Shown here: piece by piece, positions 1 through 5,784 of the stretch
How the letters are laid out: each line of letters opens with the position of its first letter
How positions within the stretch are numbered: the first letter of the stretch is position 1
Position numbers and translations under genes: made by a program
NCBI GenBank assembly: GCA_964586395.1
Contig: CAZPGP010000031.1
Coordinates: forward strand, 1 to 5,944
From: DATEFF01 sp964586395
GTDB lineage: Bacteria > Patescibacteriota > Saccharimonadia > Saccharimonadales > EFPC-124
DNA length: 5,944 nt
Reading direction: 5' to 3'
Notes under the pieces: generated by a model
Databases searched by the model: none
The model's input: the letters and a program-made list of their open reading frames with translations, nothing else
What the model was told of the DNA's origin: nothing

Positions 1-830
1 AGGCGGCCGCCCTTGGCCATGTTCTTGACGCTGACTTCAGCACCGAGGCGCTTGCTGAGTGCTTCGGTTTCTTTGGTTTCGGTCTTCACTTTGGCGACAG
101 CAGTTTCTTTGTCTTTCTTGCCTTCTTTGTAGCCCACGACGAACTGCTCGGCTTTGCGCACGGACCAGTCGTTCTTAATAATGAGCTCCAATAACTCCTT
201 CTGAATGTCTTCTTCCTTGATGGCGAGAATTTGGCGAGCGTGACCTTCGCTGATCTTGCCTTCTACCAGGGCTTCCTTGGCCTCTCGCGGCAAACCTAGC
301 AAGCGTAGGATGTTGCTGATAGTGCTGACAGCCTTGCCGCCCACACGTTTGCCGATTTCGTCGAGCGTGAGGTTGAACTGCTGCTGCAGCTTGTAATAAG
401 CTGTGGCGGTTTCCAGGGGGTTGAGGTCTTGGCGCTGCAAGTTCTCAATAAGCGCAATCTCTAGACGATGCTGATTGGTCAGAGTGCGTACGATGGCCGG
501 AATCTTGTCCAGCTCGGCAATCTGCGCAGCGCGCCAACGCCGTTCACCGGCAACAATCTCGTACTTACTCCCCTTCGCGATCACCACAATCGGCTGCAAC
601 ACACCGTGCTCCTTGATGGAAGCGGCGAGTTCGTTCAGCGCATCGTCGTCGAACTGGCGGCGTGGCTGATCAGGGTCGGCGCTAATGTCGGAAATCTTCA
701 GGTTGCGAAGCTGCGAAACCTGCTCGTCCTGCTGGGCGGTTGGATCGAACTCTTCGTCCAGAAGTTGAGTTGGGATGAGGGTGTCAAAGCCACGGCCCAG
801 GCCGCGCTTGGTAGCATTAGTTTTCGACAC
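1..830 (-). CDS. parB: Chromosome partitioning protein ParB (C-terminus cut by window edge)
   Basis: ParB is the CTP-dependent DNA clamp that loads at parS sites and, with ParA, segregates the replicated origin. Seen: the N-terminus KRGLGRGFDTLIP, typical of chromosomal ParB; the CTP-binding motif GERRWRAA (residues 95-102) and the second motif ENLQRQD (129-135); a helix-turn-helix from about 155 to 181 ending NILRLLGLP; a charged Lys/Glu linker; and the start of the C-terminal dimerisation domain (GAEVSVKNMAKGGRL). 276 codons are present. The usual family length is near 290, so roughly 10-20 residues lie outside the window. The GTG start at 830 is chosen because an AAGGAGG ribosome site (about 840-846) lies 8-9 bases upstream and the canonical N-terminus follows. 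The first bases overlap the end of parA by 14 bases, so the two are very likely co-transcribed and translationally coupled. Confidence 0.97.
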   Translation of the reverse strand, partial: MSKTNATKRGLGRGFDTLIPTQLLDEEFDPTAQQDEQVSQLRNLKISDISADPDQPRRQFDDDALNELAASIKEHGVLQPIVVIAKGSKYEIVAGERRWRAAQIAELDKIPAIVRTLTNQHRLEIALIENLQRQDLNPLETATAYYKLQQQFNLTLDEIGKRVGGKAVSTISNILRLLGLPREAKEALVEGKISEGHARQILAIKEEDIQKELLELIIKNDWSVRKAEQFVVGYKEGKKDKETAVAKVKTETKETEALSKRLGAEVSVKNMAKGGR

Positions 831-1581
831 GCTGAGATACCTCCTTGGCTAGAACTTTGTAGGCGCGAGCACCCTTTGACCAGCGGTCGTAGGCGCCAAC
901 AGGCAGACCGTGGCTTGGCGCTTCAGCAAGACGGATGTTGCGCGGGATTACGGTAGTGAAGACTTTGCCCGGGAAGTGCTTCTTGACTTCCTCGTGTACC
1001 TGACCGGACAGCGTCGTGCGGGCGTCGACCATCGTTAGTACGACGCCAAGCAGCTCAAGCGTCGGGTTGAGGCCCTTGCGGACCAGCTGCATGGTCTCGA
1101 GCAGCTGTCCCAGGCCTTCCAGGGCGTAGAACTCAGCCTGGACCGGCAGCAACACGTACTGCGCTGCGATCAGACCGTTCACGGTCAGCAGGCTCAGCGA
1201 CGGTGGACAGTCGATGATAACGTAGTCGTAATTATTTTCGGCCAGCGCACTCTTCAGCCGCGTAAAGCGGTGCTGCTCTTTCGCCAGTTCAGCTTCAGCG
1301 TTTGCCAGCTGAGGGGTCGCGACAACACAGTCCAAACCCTTGTGCTTGGTGTGGACGATACAGTCCTCCAGCTTAGCCTTCTCTTGGATAAGATCAATAA
1401 CCGTCAGCTCTGTGCCGTATTTGTCGATGCCCAGACCACTGGTAGCGTTGCCTTGCGGATCAAAGTCGACCAGCAAAACCGACCGCCCCATCTTGGACAG
1501 GTAAAACGCCAAATTCACAGCAGAAGTTGTTTTACCAACTCCGCCCTTCTGATTTGTAACAGCGATAATGGCTCCGGCCAT
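817..1581 (-). CDS. parA: Chromosome partitioning ATPase ParA (Soj-type)
   Basis: ParA/Soj is a deviant-Walker ATPase that dimerises on nucleoid DNA when ATP-bound and is stimulated by ParB, driving origin movement. Seen in the 254-residue product: the deviant Walker A KGGVGKTT (12-19) with its signature lysine, the A' motif VDFDPQGN (38-45), Walker B VIIDCPP (121-127), and the family C-terminal stretch IPRNIRLAEAPSHGLP. There is no N-terminal DNA-binding extension, so this is the short chromosomal type rather than a P1-type plasmid ParA. In-frame starts exist upstream (TTG 1635, ATG 1617). The ATG at 1581 is preferred because it gives the standard MAGAIIAVTNQKGG N-terminus and because the probable -10 box covers the ATG at 1617. 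The ribosome site is modest (AGGGA at 1595-1599, a long 13-base spacing). parB follows with a 14-base overlap. Confidence 0.97.
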   Translation of the reverse strand: MAGAIIAVTNQKGGVGKTTSAVNLAFYLSKMGRSVLLVDFDPQGNATSGLGIDKYGTELTVIDLIQEKAKLEDCIVHTKHKGLDCVVATPQLANAEAELAKEQHRFTRLKSALAENNYDYVIIDCPPSLSLLTVNGLIAAQYVLLPVQAEFYALEGLGQLLETMQLVRKGLNPTLELLGVVLTMVDARTTLSGQVHEEVKKHFPGKVFTTVIPRNIRLAEAPSHGLPVGAYDRWSKGARAYKVLAKEVSQRVEN

Positions 1582-1615
1582 AGGTGTAGATTCTTCCCTC
1601 TCTTTTGTCCCACTC

Positions 1616-1645
1616 ATTGTATCAGACCCTGGCAACGCGTGAAAA
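1616..1645 (-). promoter_or_regulatory. Probable parA-parB promoter
   Basis: An extended -10 element, TGATACAAT (1616-1624), lies 35 bases before the chosen parA start. The -35 element is weak: TTTCAC at 17 bp spacing or TTTTCA at 18 bp, within 1639-1645. The -35 region overlaps the T-run of the preceding terminator. Expected transcription start is near 1609, giving a leader of about 28 bases. Confidence 0.55.
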
Positions 1646-1674
1646 CAAAAGAAGCCTCCGCTGCCGGAAGCTTC
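1641..1674 (-). terminator. Rho-independent terminator after rplU
   Basis: On the minus strand a 9-bp stem, GAAGCTTCC/GGAGGCTTC (one G-U pair) with a 6-base loop (1651-1674), is followed by TTTTGTTTTC (1641-1650). It sits 30 bases after the rplU stop and separates rplU from parAB. Confidence 0.85.
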
Positions 1675-1703
1675 CTGTTGTGTGTCTTGCTGATCAGCTG
1701 ATC

Positions 1704-2009
1704 TTAACCGATTGAGTCGATCTTGATGCGGCTGTACTGCTGGCGGTGACCGTTGATCTTCTTGACGCGCTTCTTTGATTCGAAGCGGACAACCTGGATC
1801 TTGTCACCCTTAATCTCTGGCTCATCTACTGTTGCCTTGACGGTGACGCCTGATACGGCAGGGCTGCCGATCTTAGTGCTGTCGCCATCAATGATCATCA
1901 GTGGTTCAAGCGAGAGCTCTTTTGTGCCATCCTGAAGGCGGTCCACCAGGAGGGTCTCTTTCTCGGTGACAATGTATTGTTTGCCACCAACTTGAATTAC
2001 TGCTTTCAT
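1704..2009 (-). CDS. rplU: 50S ribosomal protein L21
   Basis: L21 is a beta-barrel protein of the large ribosomal subunit that binds 23S rRNA and contacts L20. The 101-residue product has the full family layout: N-terminal MKAVIQVGGKQYIV, a central barrel (ELSLEPLMIIDGDSTKIGSP), and the basic rRNA-binding C-terminus FESKKRVKKINGHRQQYSRIKI (about 76-97) with the conserved GHRQ. Length matches the usual 100-105. The ATG at 2009 begins the canonical N-terminus; no strong Shine-Dalgarno precedes it (only GAGA about 12 bases upstream). rpmA (L27), the common partner downstream, is absent: a terminator and parA follow. It has its own promoter just after the upstream 70-codon gene, and read-through from that gene is also possible because no terminator fits between them. 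Confidence 0.98.
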   Translation of the reverse strand: MKAVIQVGGKQYIVTEKETLLVDRLQDGTKELSLEPLMIIDGDSTKIGSPAVSGVTVKATVDEPEIKGDKIQVVRFESKKRVKKINGHRQQYSRIKIDSIG

Positions 2010-2039
2010 TGCTGAAAATCTCTATTAAATATCCAAATA

Positions 2040-2068
2040 ATCGTAACAGATTGGCGCGTATCTGTAAA
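2040..2068 (-). promoter_or_regulatory. rplU promoter with inverted repeat in the spacer
   Basis: The -35 TTTACA (2063-2068, 5/6 of consensus), a 17-bp spacer and an extended -10 TGTTACGAT (-10 hexamer TACGAT at 2040-2045) precede rplU by about 31 bases. The spacer carries a perfect inverted repeat ACAGAT-N8-ATCTGT (2046-2065), overlapping the end of the -35 box and abutting the -10, a position suited to an operator. Regulatory use of the repeat is inferred. Confidence 0.65.
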
Positions 2069-2079
2069 GGTTCGTACTC

Positions 2080-2292
2080 TTATGATTCAAGGTCTTTTGT
2101 TGCGTCGTCCCAGAACTGGGCAAGCGCTTCACCGTCGACGTCTTCGTGGAGGTCCCACTGGTTGTCTTGGTAGATCGGATCGTTCACTGCGACTGCGAGC
2201 TCGTCGCCGTCGCCAAGCTCTGCGATTGGCTCAAATGCGACTGGCTTGTGGCCGAAGTTTGCGATGGTGTCTAGTAATTCGTTTTTTGTCAT
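2080..2292 (-). CDS. Small, very acidic protein of unknown function (70 aa)
   Basis: I do not recognise this protein. It has 70 residues, 18 of them Asp/Glu and only 3 Lys, no Arg, no membrane segment, no signal peptide and no cysteine, so a soluble cytoplasmic acidic protein is expected. The N-terminal part (MTKNELLDTIANFGH) looks helical; the C-terminal half is dominated by Asp/Glu with two Trp (W46, W61). The ATG at 2292 is preferred over the GTG at 2331 because the GTG lies upstream of the expected transcription start of its promoter. No clear Shine-Dalgarno precedes it; the leader is A-rich. It is divergent from the 77-residue membrane protein gene and ends 12 bases before the rplU -35 box. 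Acidic DNA-mimic, antitoxin or ribosome-associated roles are conceivable, but nothing in the sequence decides between them. Confidence 0.7.
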   Translation of the reverse strand: MTKNELLDTIANFGHKPVAFEPIAELGDGDELAVAVNDPIYQDNQWDLHEDVDGEALAQFWDDATKDLES

Positions 2293-2321
2293 AGCTTTTT
2301 GTTTTGTTTGATAATGAATTA

Positions 2322-2350
2322 ACATTAGCACTTTCGTGCGATATTGTCAA
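2322..2350 (-). promoter_or_regulatory. Promoter of the 70-codon gene
   Basis: A perfect -35 TTGACA (2345-2350), 17-bp spacer and extended -10 TGCTAATGT (-10 at 2322-2327, weak hexamer) lie 30 bases before the ATG at 2292. The spacer holds a small perfect inverted repeat GCAC-GAAA-GTGC (2328-2339). The -35 box is back to back with the plus-strand one. Confidence 0.6.
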
Positions 2351-2360
2351 TATAATGTCG

Positions 2361-2389
2361 TTGACATGGACTTTAAACCCCAGTAAAAT
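2361..2389 (+). promoter_or_regulatory. Near-consensus promoter of the 77-codon membrane protein gene
   Basis: Perfect -35 TTGACA (2361-2366), exactly 17 bp, then -10 TAAAAT (2384-2389, 5/6). Expected transcription start is near 2396, giving a leader of about 26 bases before the ATG at 2422. The -10 box is centred in an inverted repeat, CCCAG-N8-CTGGG (2379-2396), extendable to AACCCCAG/CTGGGTT with one bulged C; this could be an operator. Confidence 0.75.
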
Positions 2390-2421
2390 TGCTGGGTTGT
2401 TCCGGATGGAAGGAATCCACG

Positions 2422-2655
2422 ATGGTTCTCGTACTGGCACAAGCCGGCAAGCCGGGTCTCCTCGACTCGGCGTCGCCCCTCATGGTGTTCTTCGGCGGGC
2501 TGGGGCTGCTGGCGCTCGGCGTCATCATGCTGCTCATCGCTCGTCGCATCGACGAGGAAAGCGCCCCGGGCAGCCTGCTGAACATCTGCGGCTGGATCGT
2601 CGGCATCGTCGGCATCCTCGGCGTCTGCTCGGCCCTGGGCCTGTTCAACAAGTGA
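2422..2655 (+). CDS. Small two-helix membrane protein of unknown function (77 aa)
   Basis: I do not recognise a family. The 77-residue product has two strongly hydrophobic helices: about 20-40 (PLMVFFGGLGLLALGVIMLLIA) split by a short RRIDEESAPG loop (41-50) from about 51-74. Both are glycine-rich; the second has I-V-G, I-V-G, I-L-G in tandem (59-67), suggesting close helix packing. The Arg pair after the first helix suggests the loop is cytoplasmic, with both ends outside. Cysteines at 56 and 69 lie in helix 2. The ATG at 2422 has AAGGA 7 bases upstream and a near-consensus promoter; an upstream in-frame ATG at 2389 overlaps the -10 box and is rejected. About 69 of 77 codons end in G or C (near 90%), clearly more than in the neighbours, and it is the only gene here ending in TGA. 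Either transfer from a high-GC genome or strong membrane-protein codon bias could explain this. Confidence 0.8.
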   Translation: MVLVLAQAGKPGLLDSASPLMVFFGGLGLLALGVIMLLIARRIDEESAPGSLLNICGWIVGIVGILGVCSALGLFNK

Positions 2656-2678
2656 CACTCGCCGGCTAGAACAAAACG

Positions 2679-2751
2679 AAGCTCGTTCCGGGCGCGCCCC
2701 TACCCTGTCGGGTGGCGCGCCCGGACGGGCTGTTCTTCATTTTACGAGCTT
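2679..2751. terminator. Nested GC-rich hairpin between convergent genes, probable bidirectional terminator
   Basis: A perfect 11-bp inverted repeat CCGGGCGCGCC/GGCGCGCCCGG (2688-2698, 2714-2724) has an inner ACCC/GGGT stem (2702-2705, 2710-2713) and an outer AAGCTCGT/ACGAGCTT stem (2679-2686, 2744-2751) that begins at the ileS stop codon. Downstream on the minus strand comes CGTTTTGTTC; on the plus strand the weaker TTCTTCATTTT. It lies exactly between the ends of ileS and the 77-codon gene. The T-runs are imperfect, so termination is probable rather than certain. Confidence 0.65.
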
Positions 2752-5611
2752 ATTTTGCGCGTTCGAGCGAGACAGTCAGAGGCTGGCCTTCGACTTTTAC
2801 GTTATCGACATGCGCGTAACCGGCATCGTCGGCCAGGTCTACGGCAAGCGTCTCGGCCATGAGCGTCTCTCGGTGTGCCTTCACGGCGTCGGTGAGGTCC
2901 TTGCTGTCGCTCTTCAAGCTTAGACGGATACGATCATCAACTTGCAGGCCGGCGTTCTTACGCGCGTTCTGAACGTGACGAACGATGTCGCGCATCAAGC
3001 CTTCCAACTTCAGTTCTCGAGTCAACTTAACGTTCAGTTTGATGGACTTGCCGCCAAACTTCACTGCTTTCACGTTCAGCTCCTCGGCGATGATGTCGGC
3101 GTAGGCCTCTGGGAGGTCGCCAACCGTTACGGTGCTGAGCGGCTGACGAACCTTCACCTTGGCTTCGGCGCGCTGGGCGAGGCCAATAGTGATCGCTTCA
3201 CGTACGGCGACCATCTCTTCGAGTGTCTTGTGACTTACCTTACCGGCTTCTGGCCAGTCGCTGAGGTGAACCGACTTTGGCAGGTCCATGCCGACAGTTA
3301 GGTCGCGCCACAGCTTATCGCTGACAAATGGCGCCCATGGAGCGAGCAGCTGCGAGATACGCACCAGCGTGTAATGCAGCGTCTCGTAAGCGGCCTGCTT
3401 GTCGCCATCGTCTTCGCTCTTCCAGAAACGTCGGCGTGAGCGACGGACGAACCAGTTGCTGGCGTCGTCGATCAACAGGGTGATCTCGCGAGTCAGGCGT
3501 GGCGTGCGGTAGGCGTCGGCTTCTTCGGTTACGGCCTTGATGGTCTGATTGAGTCGAGCTACCATCCACTTGTCGAGGACGTTCTTGCTGGTTGGCGCAG
3601 TGAGTTCCTTGCCTGGCTTCCAGCCGTCGACGTCAGCGTACATCTTGAAGAAGCTGTGGACGTTGTTGAGGCGCTGGATGACATTGCGCTGTGCCTCCAC
3701 GAGCGCCTTGGTATCGAAGGCTGCGGTCTCACCGCTGAACAGCGAGCTGTTGAGCAAGTAGTAACGCACGGCGTCGGCACCAACAGAGTCGAAGACTTCG
3801 TTCAAGCTTGGGTAGTTGCCAAGGCGCTTGCTCATCTTGCGGCTGTCGGTCCCCAGGACGATACCGTGAGCGACACTGTTCTTGAAGGCTGGTTTGCCGA
3901 ACAAAGCAACCGCCAAAACGTGCAGCGTGTAGAACCAACCGCGGGTTTGGCCGACGTATTCGGTGATGAAGTCGGCTGGGAAGCCTGCTTCGAATTCTTT
4001 CTTGTTCTCGAACGGATAGTGCATCTGGGCGAATGGCATTGAGCCACTTTCGAACCAGCAGTCAAAAACGTCTTCGACGCGGTATGCGAGCTTGCCGTCC
4101 TTAGTCTTGAGCACGACGTCGTCGATGAATGGGCGGTGCAGGTCGTCGCCTACCTTCGCTGGGTCAACGGCGAGCTCCTTCAGTTCCTTGATGCTGCCGA
4201 CGACGATAACTTCGCCGTCTTCAGTCTTCCAAACAGGGATCGGTGCACCCCAGAATCGCTTGCGGCTGATGTTCCACTCGCGGGCGTTCTCGAGCCACTT
4301 CCCTACAGCGCCGTCCTTGACGTTCTCTGGAATCCAGTTGATCTCTTGGTTGGCGTCGAGCATCTGCTGCTTGATCTTTGGCACATCCACAAACCACGCG
4401 CTCATCGCGCGGTAGATGATTGGCACGTCGGTGCGCCAACAGTGCGGGTATTTGTGCGTGTAGAGGGAGGTCTTGAGGAGTTTGTGCTTCTTGTCGAGGT
4501 CGGCGACGATTTCGTTGTTGGCGTCGAATACCAGGCGGCCGGCGTAATCGCTGACTTCGCTGGTGTAGCGGCCTTCGTCGTCGACTGGGCTGATGACAGG
4601 CACTTGCTCGCGCTTGCCGAGCCAGTAGTCGTCTTCACCGTGGCCAGGGGCGATGTGGACCACGCCCACACCTTCCTCGGTGTCTACAAAGTCAGCGGCA
4701 ACGACGCGGAAACCGCCAGGAGTGTCAGCAAAATAGTCGAACAGCGGCTCGTAGGTGTAGCCAACCAAGTCGTGTCCCTTCATGCGGGCAACAACTTCGG
4801 CGTCGTCGAGTTCTGGGTAACGCTCGAGGGCCGCCTCAGCCAAGATCAACTGCTCACCGTCGTTGTCGACCTGTACGTAGTCGATCTTGCTACCGACTGC
4901 GAGAAGCAAGTTGGCAGGCAGCGTCCATGGCGTGGTCGTCCAAGCCAAAAGCTTGCGGCCATCTGGCAGCTGGAACTTCACAACCGCGGTGATGTCTTCG
5001 CGGTCGCGGTAGCTGTCGTCCTGGCGGGTCTCGAAGTTACTCAGCGCAGTCTGGGCACCGTAGCTGTAAGGCACAACGCGCTCGCCTTCTGTGATGAGAC
5101 CCTTCTTGTAGAGTTCCTTGAACGCCCACATGACGCTCTCGGTGTAGCTGGTGTCCATGGTGCGGTAGTCGTCGTCGAAGTCGACCCAGCGGCCGATGCG
5201 GCGCACGTAGTAGTGCCAGTCCTCGGTGAAGCGCAGGACCGACTGACGGCAATAGTTGTTGAACTTGGCGACGCCGTATTCGGTGATCGCCTTCTTGCCT
5301 GACACGCCGAGCTCTTTCTCGGCTAACATCTCTGGCGGCAGACCATGACAGTCCCAACCAAAGCGGCGTGGTACGTAGTAGCCGCGCATTGTCTTGTAGC
5401 GAGCAACGGCGTCCTTTAGGACAGTTGTCATCATGCTACCCCAGTGCGGCTGGCCGTTCGCAAACGGTGGACCGTCGTAGAAACTAAAGAGCGGGTTGCC
5501 TTTGCGCATGCTCACGCTCTCTTCGAATGTCTGCTCGCGAAGCCAGGTCTGGACCAGTTCTTCCTCGAATGTGGCTAGTGGGGATTTGCCCTCGGGCTTG
5601 GTGTTGCTCAT
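2750..5611 (-). CDS. ileS: Isoleucyl-tRNA synthetase, IleRS2 (eukaryote/archaeal-like) type
   Basis: This cytoplasmic class I synthetase charges tRNA-Ile with isoleucine and hydrolyses misactivated valine. The 953-residue protein is complete: an N-terminal Rossmann part with FYDGPPFANG (44-53) and the HIGH-equivalent HWGS (56-59); GWDCHGLPPE (85-94); the CP1 editing domain with TTTPWTLP (225-232) and HIAPGHGEDDY (319-329), whose Asp is the expected editing residue; the second Rossmann half with WNISRKRFWGAPIPVW and KMSKR (592-596); then the helical anticodon-binding domain (about 690-850) and a C-terminal extension without a zinc-binding Cys cluster. KMSKRLGNYP and WVDFDDDYRTMD mark the IleRS2 branch, known for low mupirocin sensitivity. 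It is somewhat shorter than many IleRS2 (about 1030). The ATG at 5611 has GGAG (5618-5621) six bases upstream. Odd points: the fourth HIGH residue is Ser, and GLPPE has Pro where Ile/Val is common. The gene follows a long structured leader and is convergent with the 77-codon gene. Confidence 0.98.
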   Translation of the reverse strand: MSNTKPEGKSPLATFEEELVQTWLREQTFEESVSMRKGNPLFSFYDGPPFANGQPHWGSMMTTVLKDAVARYKTMRGYYVPRRFGWDCHGLPPEMLAEKELGVSGKKAITEYGVAKFNNYCRQSVLRFTEDWHYYVRRIGRWVDFDDDYRTMDTSYTESVMWAFKELYKKGLITEGERVVPYSYGAQTALSNFETRQDDSYRDREDITAVVKFQLPDGRKLLAWTTTPWTLPANLLLAVGSKIDYVQVDNDGEQLILAEAALERYPELDDAEVVARMKGHDLVGYTYEPLFDYFADTPGGFRVVAADFVDTEEGVGVVHIAPGHGEDDYWLGKREQVPVISPVDDEGRYTSEVSDYAGRLVFDANNEIVADLDKKHKLLKTSLYTHKYPHCWRTDVPIIYRAMSAWFVDVPKIKQQMLDANQEINWIPENVKDGAVGKWLENAREWNISRKRFWGAPIPVWKTEDGEVIVVGSIKELKELAVDPAKVGDDLHRPFIDDVVLKTKDGKLAYRVEDVFDCWFESGSMPFAQMHYPFENKKEFEAGFPADFITEYVGQTRGWFYTLHVLAVALFGKPAFKNSVAHGIVLGTDSRKMSKRLGNYPSLNEVFDSVGADAVRYYLLNSSLFSGETAAFDTKALVEAQRNVIQRLNNVHSFFKMYADVDGWKPGKELTAPTSKNVLDKWMVARLNQTIKAVTEEADAYRTPRLTREITLLIDDASNWFVRRSRRRFWKSEDDGDKQAAYETLHYTLVRISQLLAPWAPFVSDKLWRDLTVGMDLPKSVHLSDWPEAGKVSHKTLEEMVAVREAITIGLAQRAEAKVKVRQPLSTVTVGDLPEAYADIIAEELNVKAVKFGGKSIKLNVKLTRELKLEGLMRDIVRHVQNARKNAGLQVDDRIRLSLKSDSKDLTDAVKAHRETLMAETLAVDLADDAGYAHVDNVKVEGQPLTVSLERAK

Positions 5612-5634
5612 GAGTTTCTCCGTTCTTATGAGTT
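5612..5634 (-). promoter_or_regulatory. ileS ribosome binding site and start-codon repeat
   Basis: GGAG (5618-5621) precedes the ATG by six bases. AACTCAT occurs twice (complement of 5610-5616 and 5628-5634), and CTCAT (5628-5632) can pair with the start codon region ATGAG (5607-5611), placing the ribosome site in a 16-base loop. The ribosome site is seen directly; a controlling role for the weak hairpin is speculative. Confidence 0.6.
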
Positions 5635-5784
5635 AAATAAAAATCACCTAATCGTTGATGCTGGAACCCGAGGATGTGGAGCCGACATACTTTGCCCGAC
5701 GGCCGTCTTGTGCCTGAGGGTAAACGTATGTCGGATTCACAGCCATGCTTCGGGCGGTACCATCCAGCTTCAACTTTCGGTGAT
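5635..5784 (-). terminator. Possible leader terminator enclosing the T-box core
   Basis: ATCACC (5779-5784) pairs with GGTGAT (5643-5648), extending the A1 helix outward, and TTTTTATTT (5635-5643) follows immediately. This looks like a terminator stem with a T-run, 24 bases before the ileS start. It uses bases from the Stem III-like hairpin, so the two folds exclude each other. Because it contains rather than disrupts the A1/A2 helices, it is unlike the usual T-box terminator, and control at translation is an alternative. Confidence 0.4.
5682..5734 (-). other. Hairpin inserted in the T-box antiterminator loop
   Basis: A perfect 9-bp stem CCGACATAC/GTATGTCGG (5726-5734 with 5682-5690) caps a 35-base loop that can pair further (ACCC/GGG region). 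It sits inside the 78-base segment between the two A2 strands, where antiterminators usually have a short loop. Confidence 0.7.

Noticed and set aside
468..956. Plus-strand open frame (162 codons) opposite parB and the end of parA
   Set aside because: Antisense to strongly conserved ParB and ParA motifs, with low-complexity translation and no ribosome site or promoter.
1636..1648. parS-like half site near the parA promoter (GTTTTCACG on the minus strand)
   Set aside because: The parS consensus TGTTTCACGTGAAACA is a palindrome; here only one half roughly matches, with an extra T, and the other half is missing.
1692..1703. 12-base palindrome GATCAGCTGATC right after the rplU stop
   Set aside because: It is a simple repeat of GCTGATCA, cannot form a stable hairpin without a loop, and the true terminator lies further on. 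No function can be supported.
2389..2421. Upstream ATG extending the 77-codon gene to 88 codons
   Set aside because: The ATG at 2389 overlaps the -10 box and precedes the expected transcription start; the ATG at 2422 has a good ribosome site.
4136..5302. Long plus-strand open frame (388 codons) opposite ileS
   Set aside because: It lies wholly antisense to a clearly conserved synthetase, its translation has no recognisable domain, and GC-biased codons on the opposite strand commonly leave such open frames.
5643..5784. The rod-like fold as 6S RNA, RNase P RNA, SRP RNA or tmRNA
   Set aside because: None of the conserved sequence signatures of these RNAs were found, whereas the TGGTACC bulge architecture and the position before ileS fit a T-box better.
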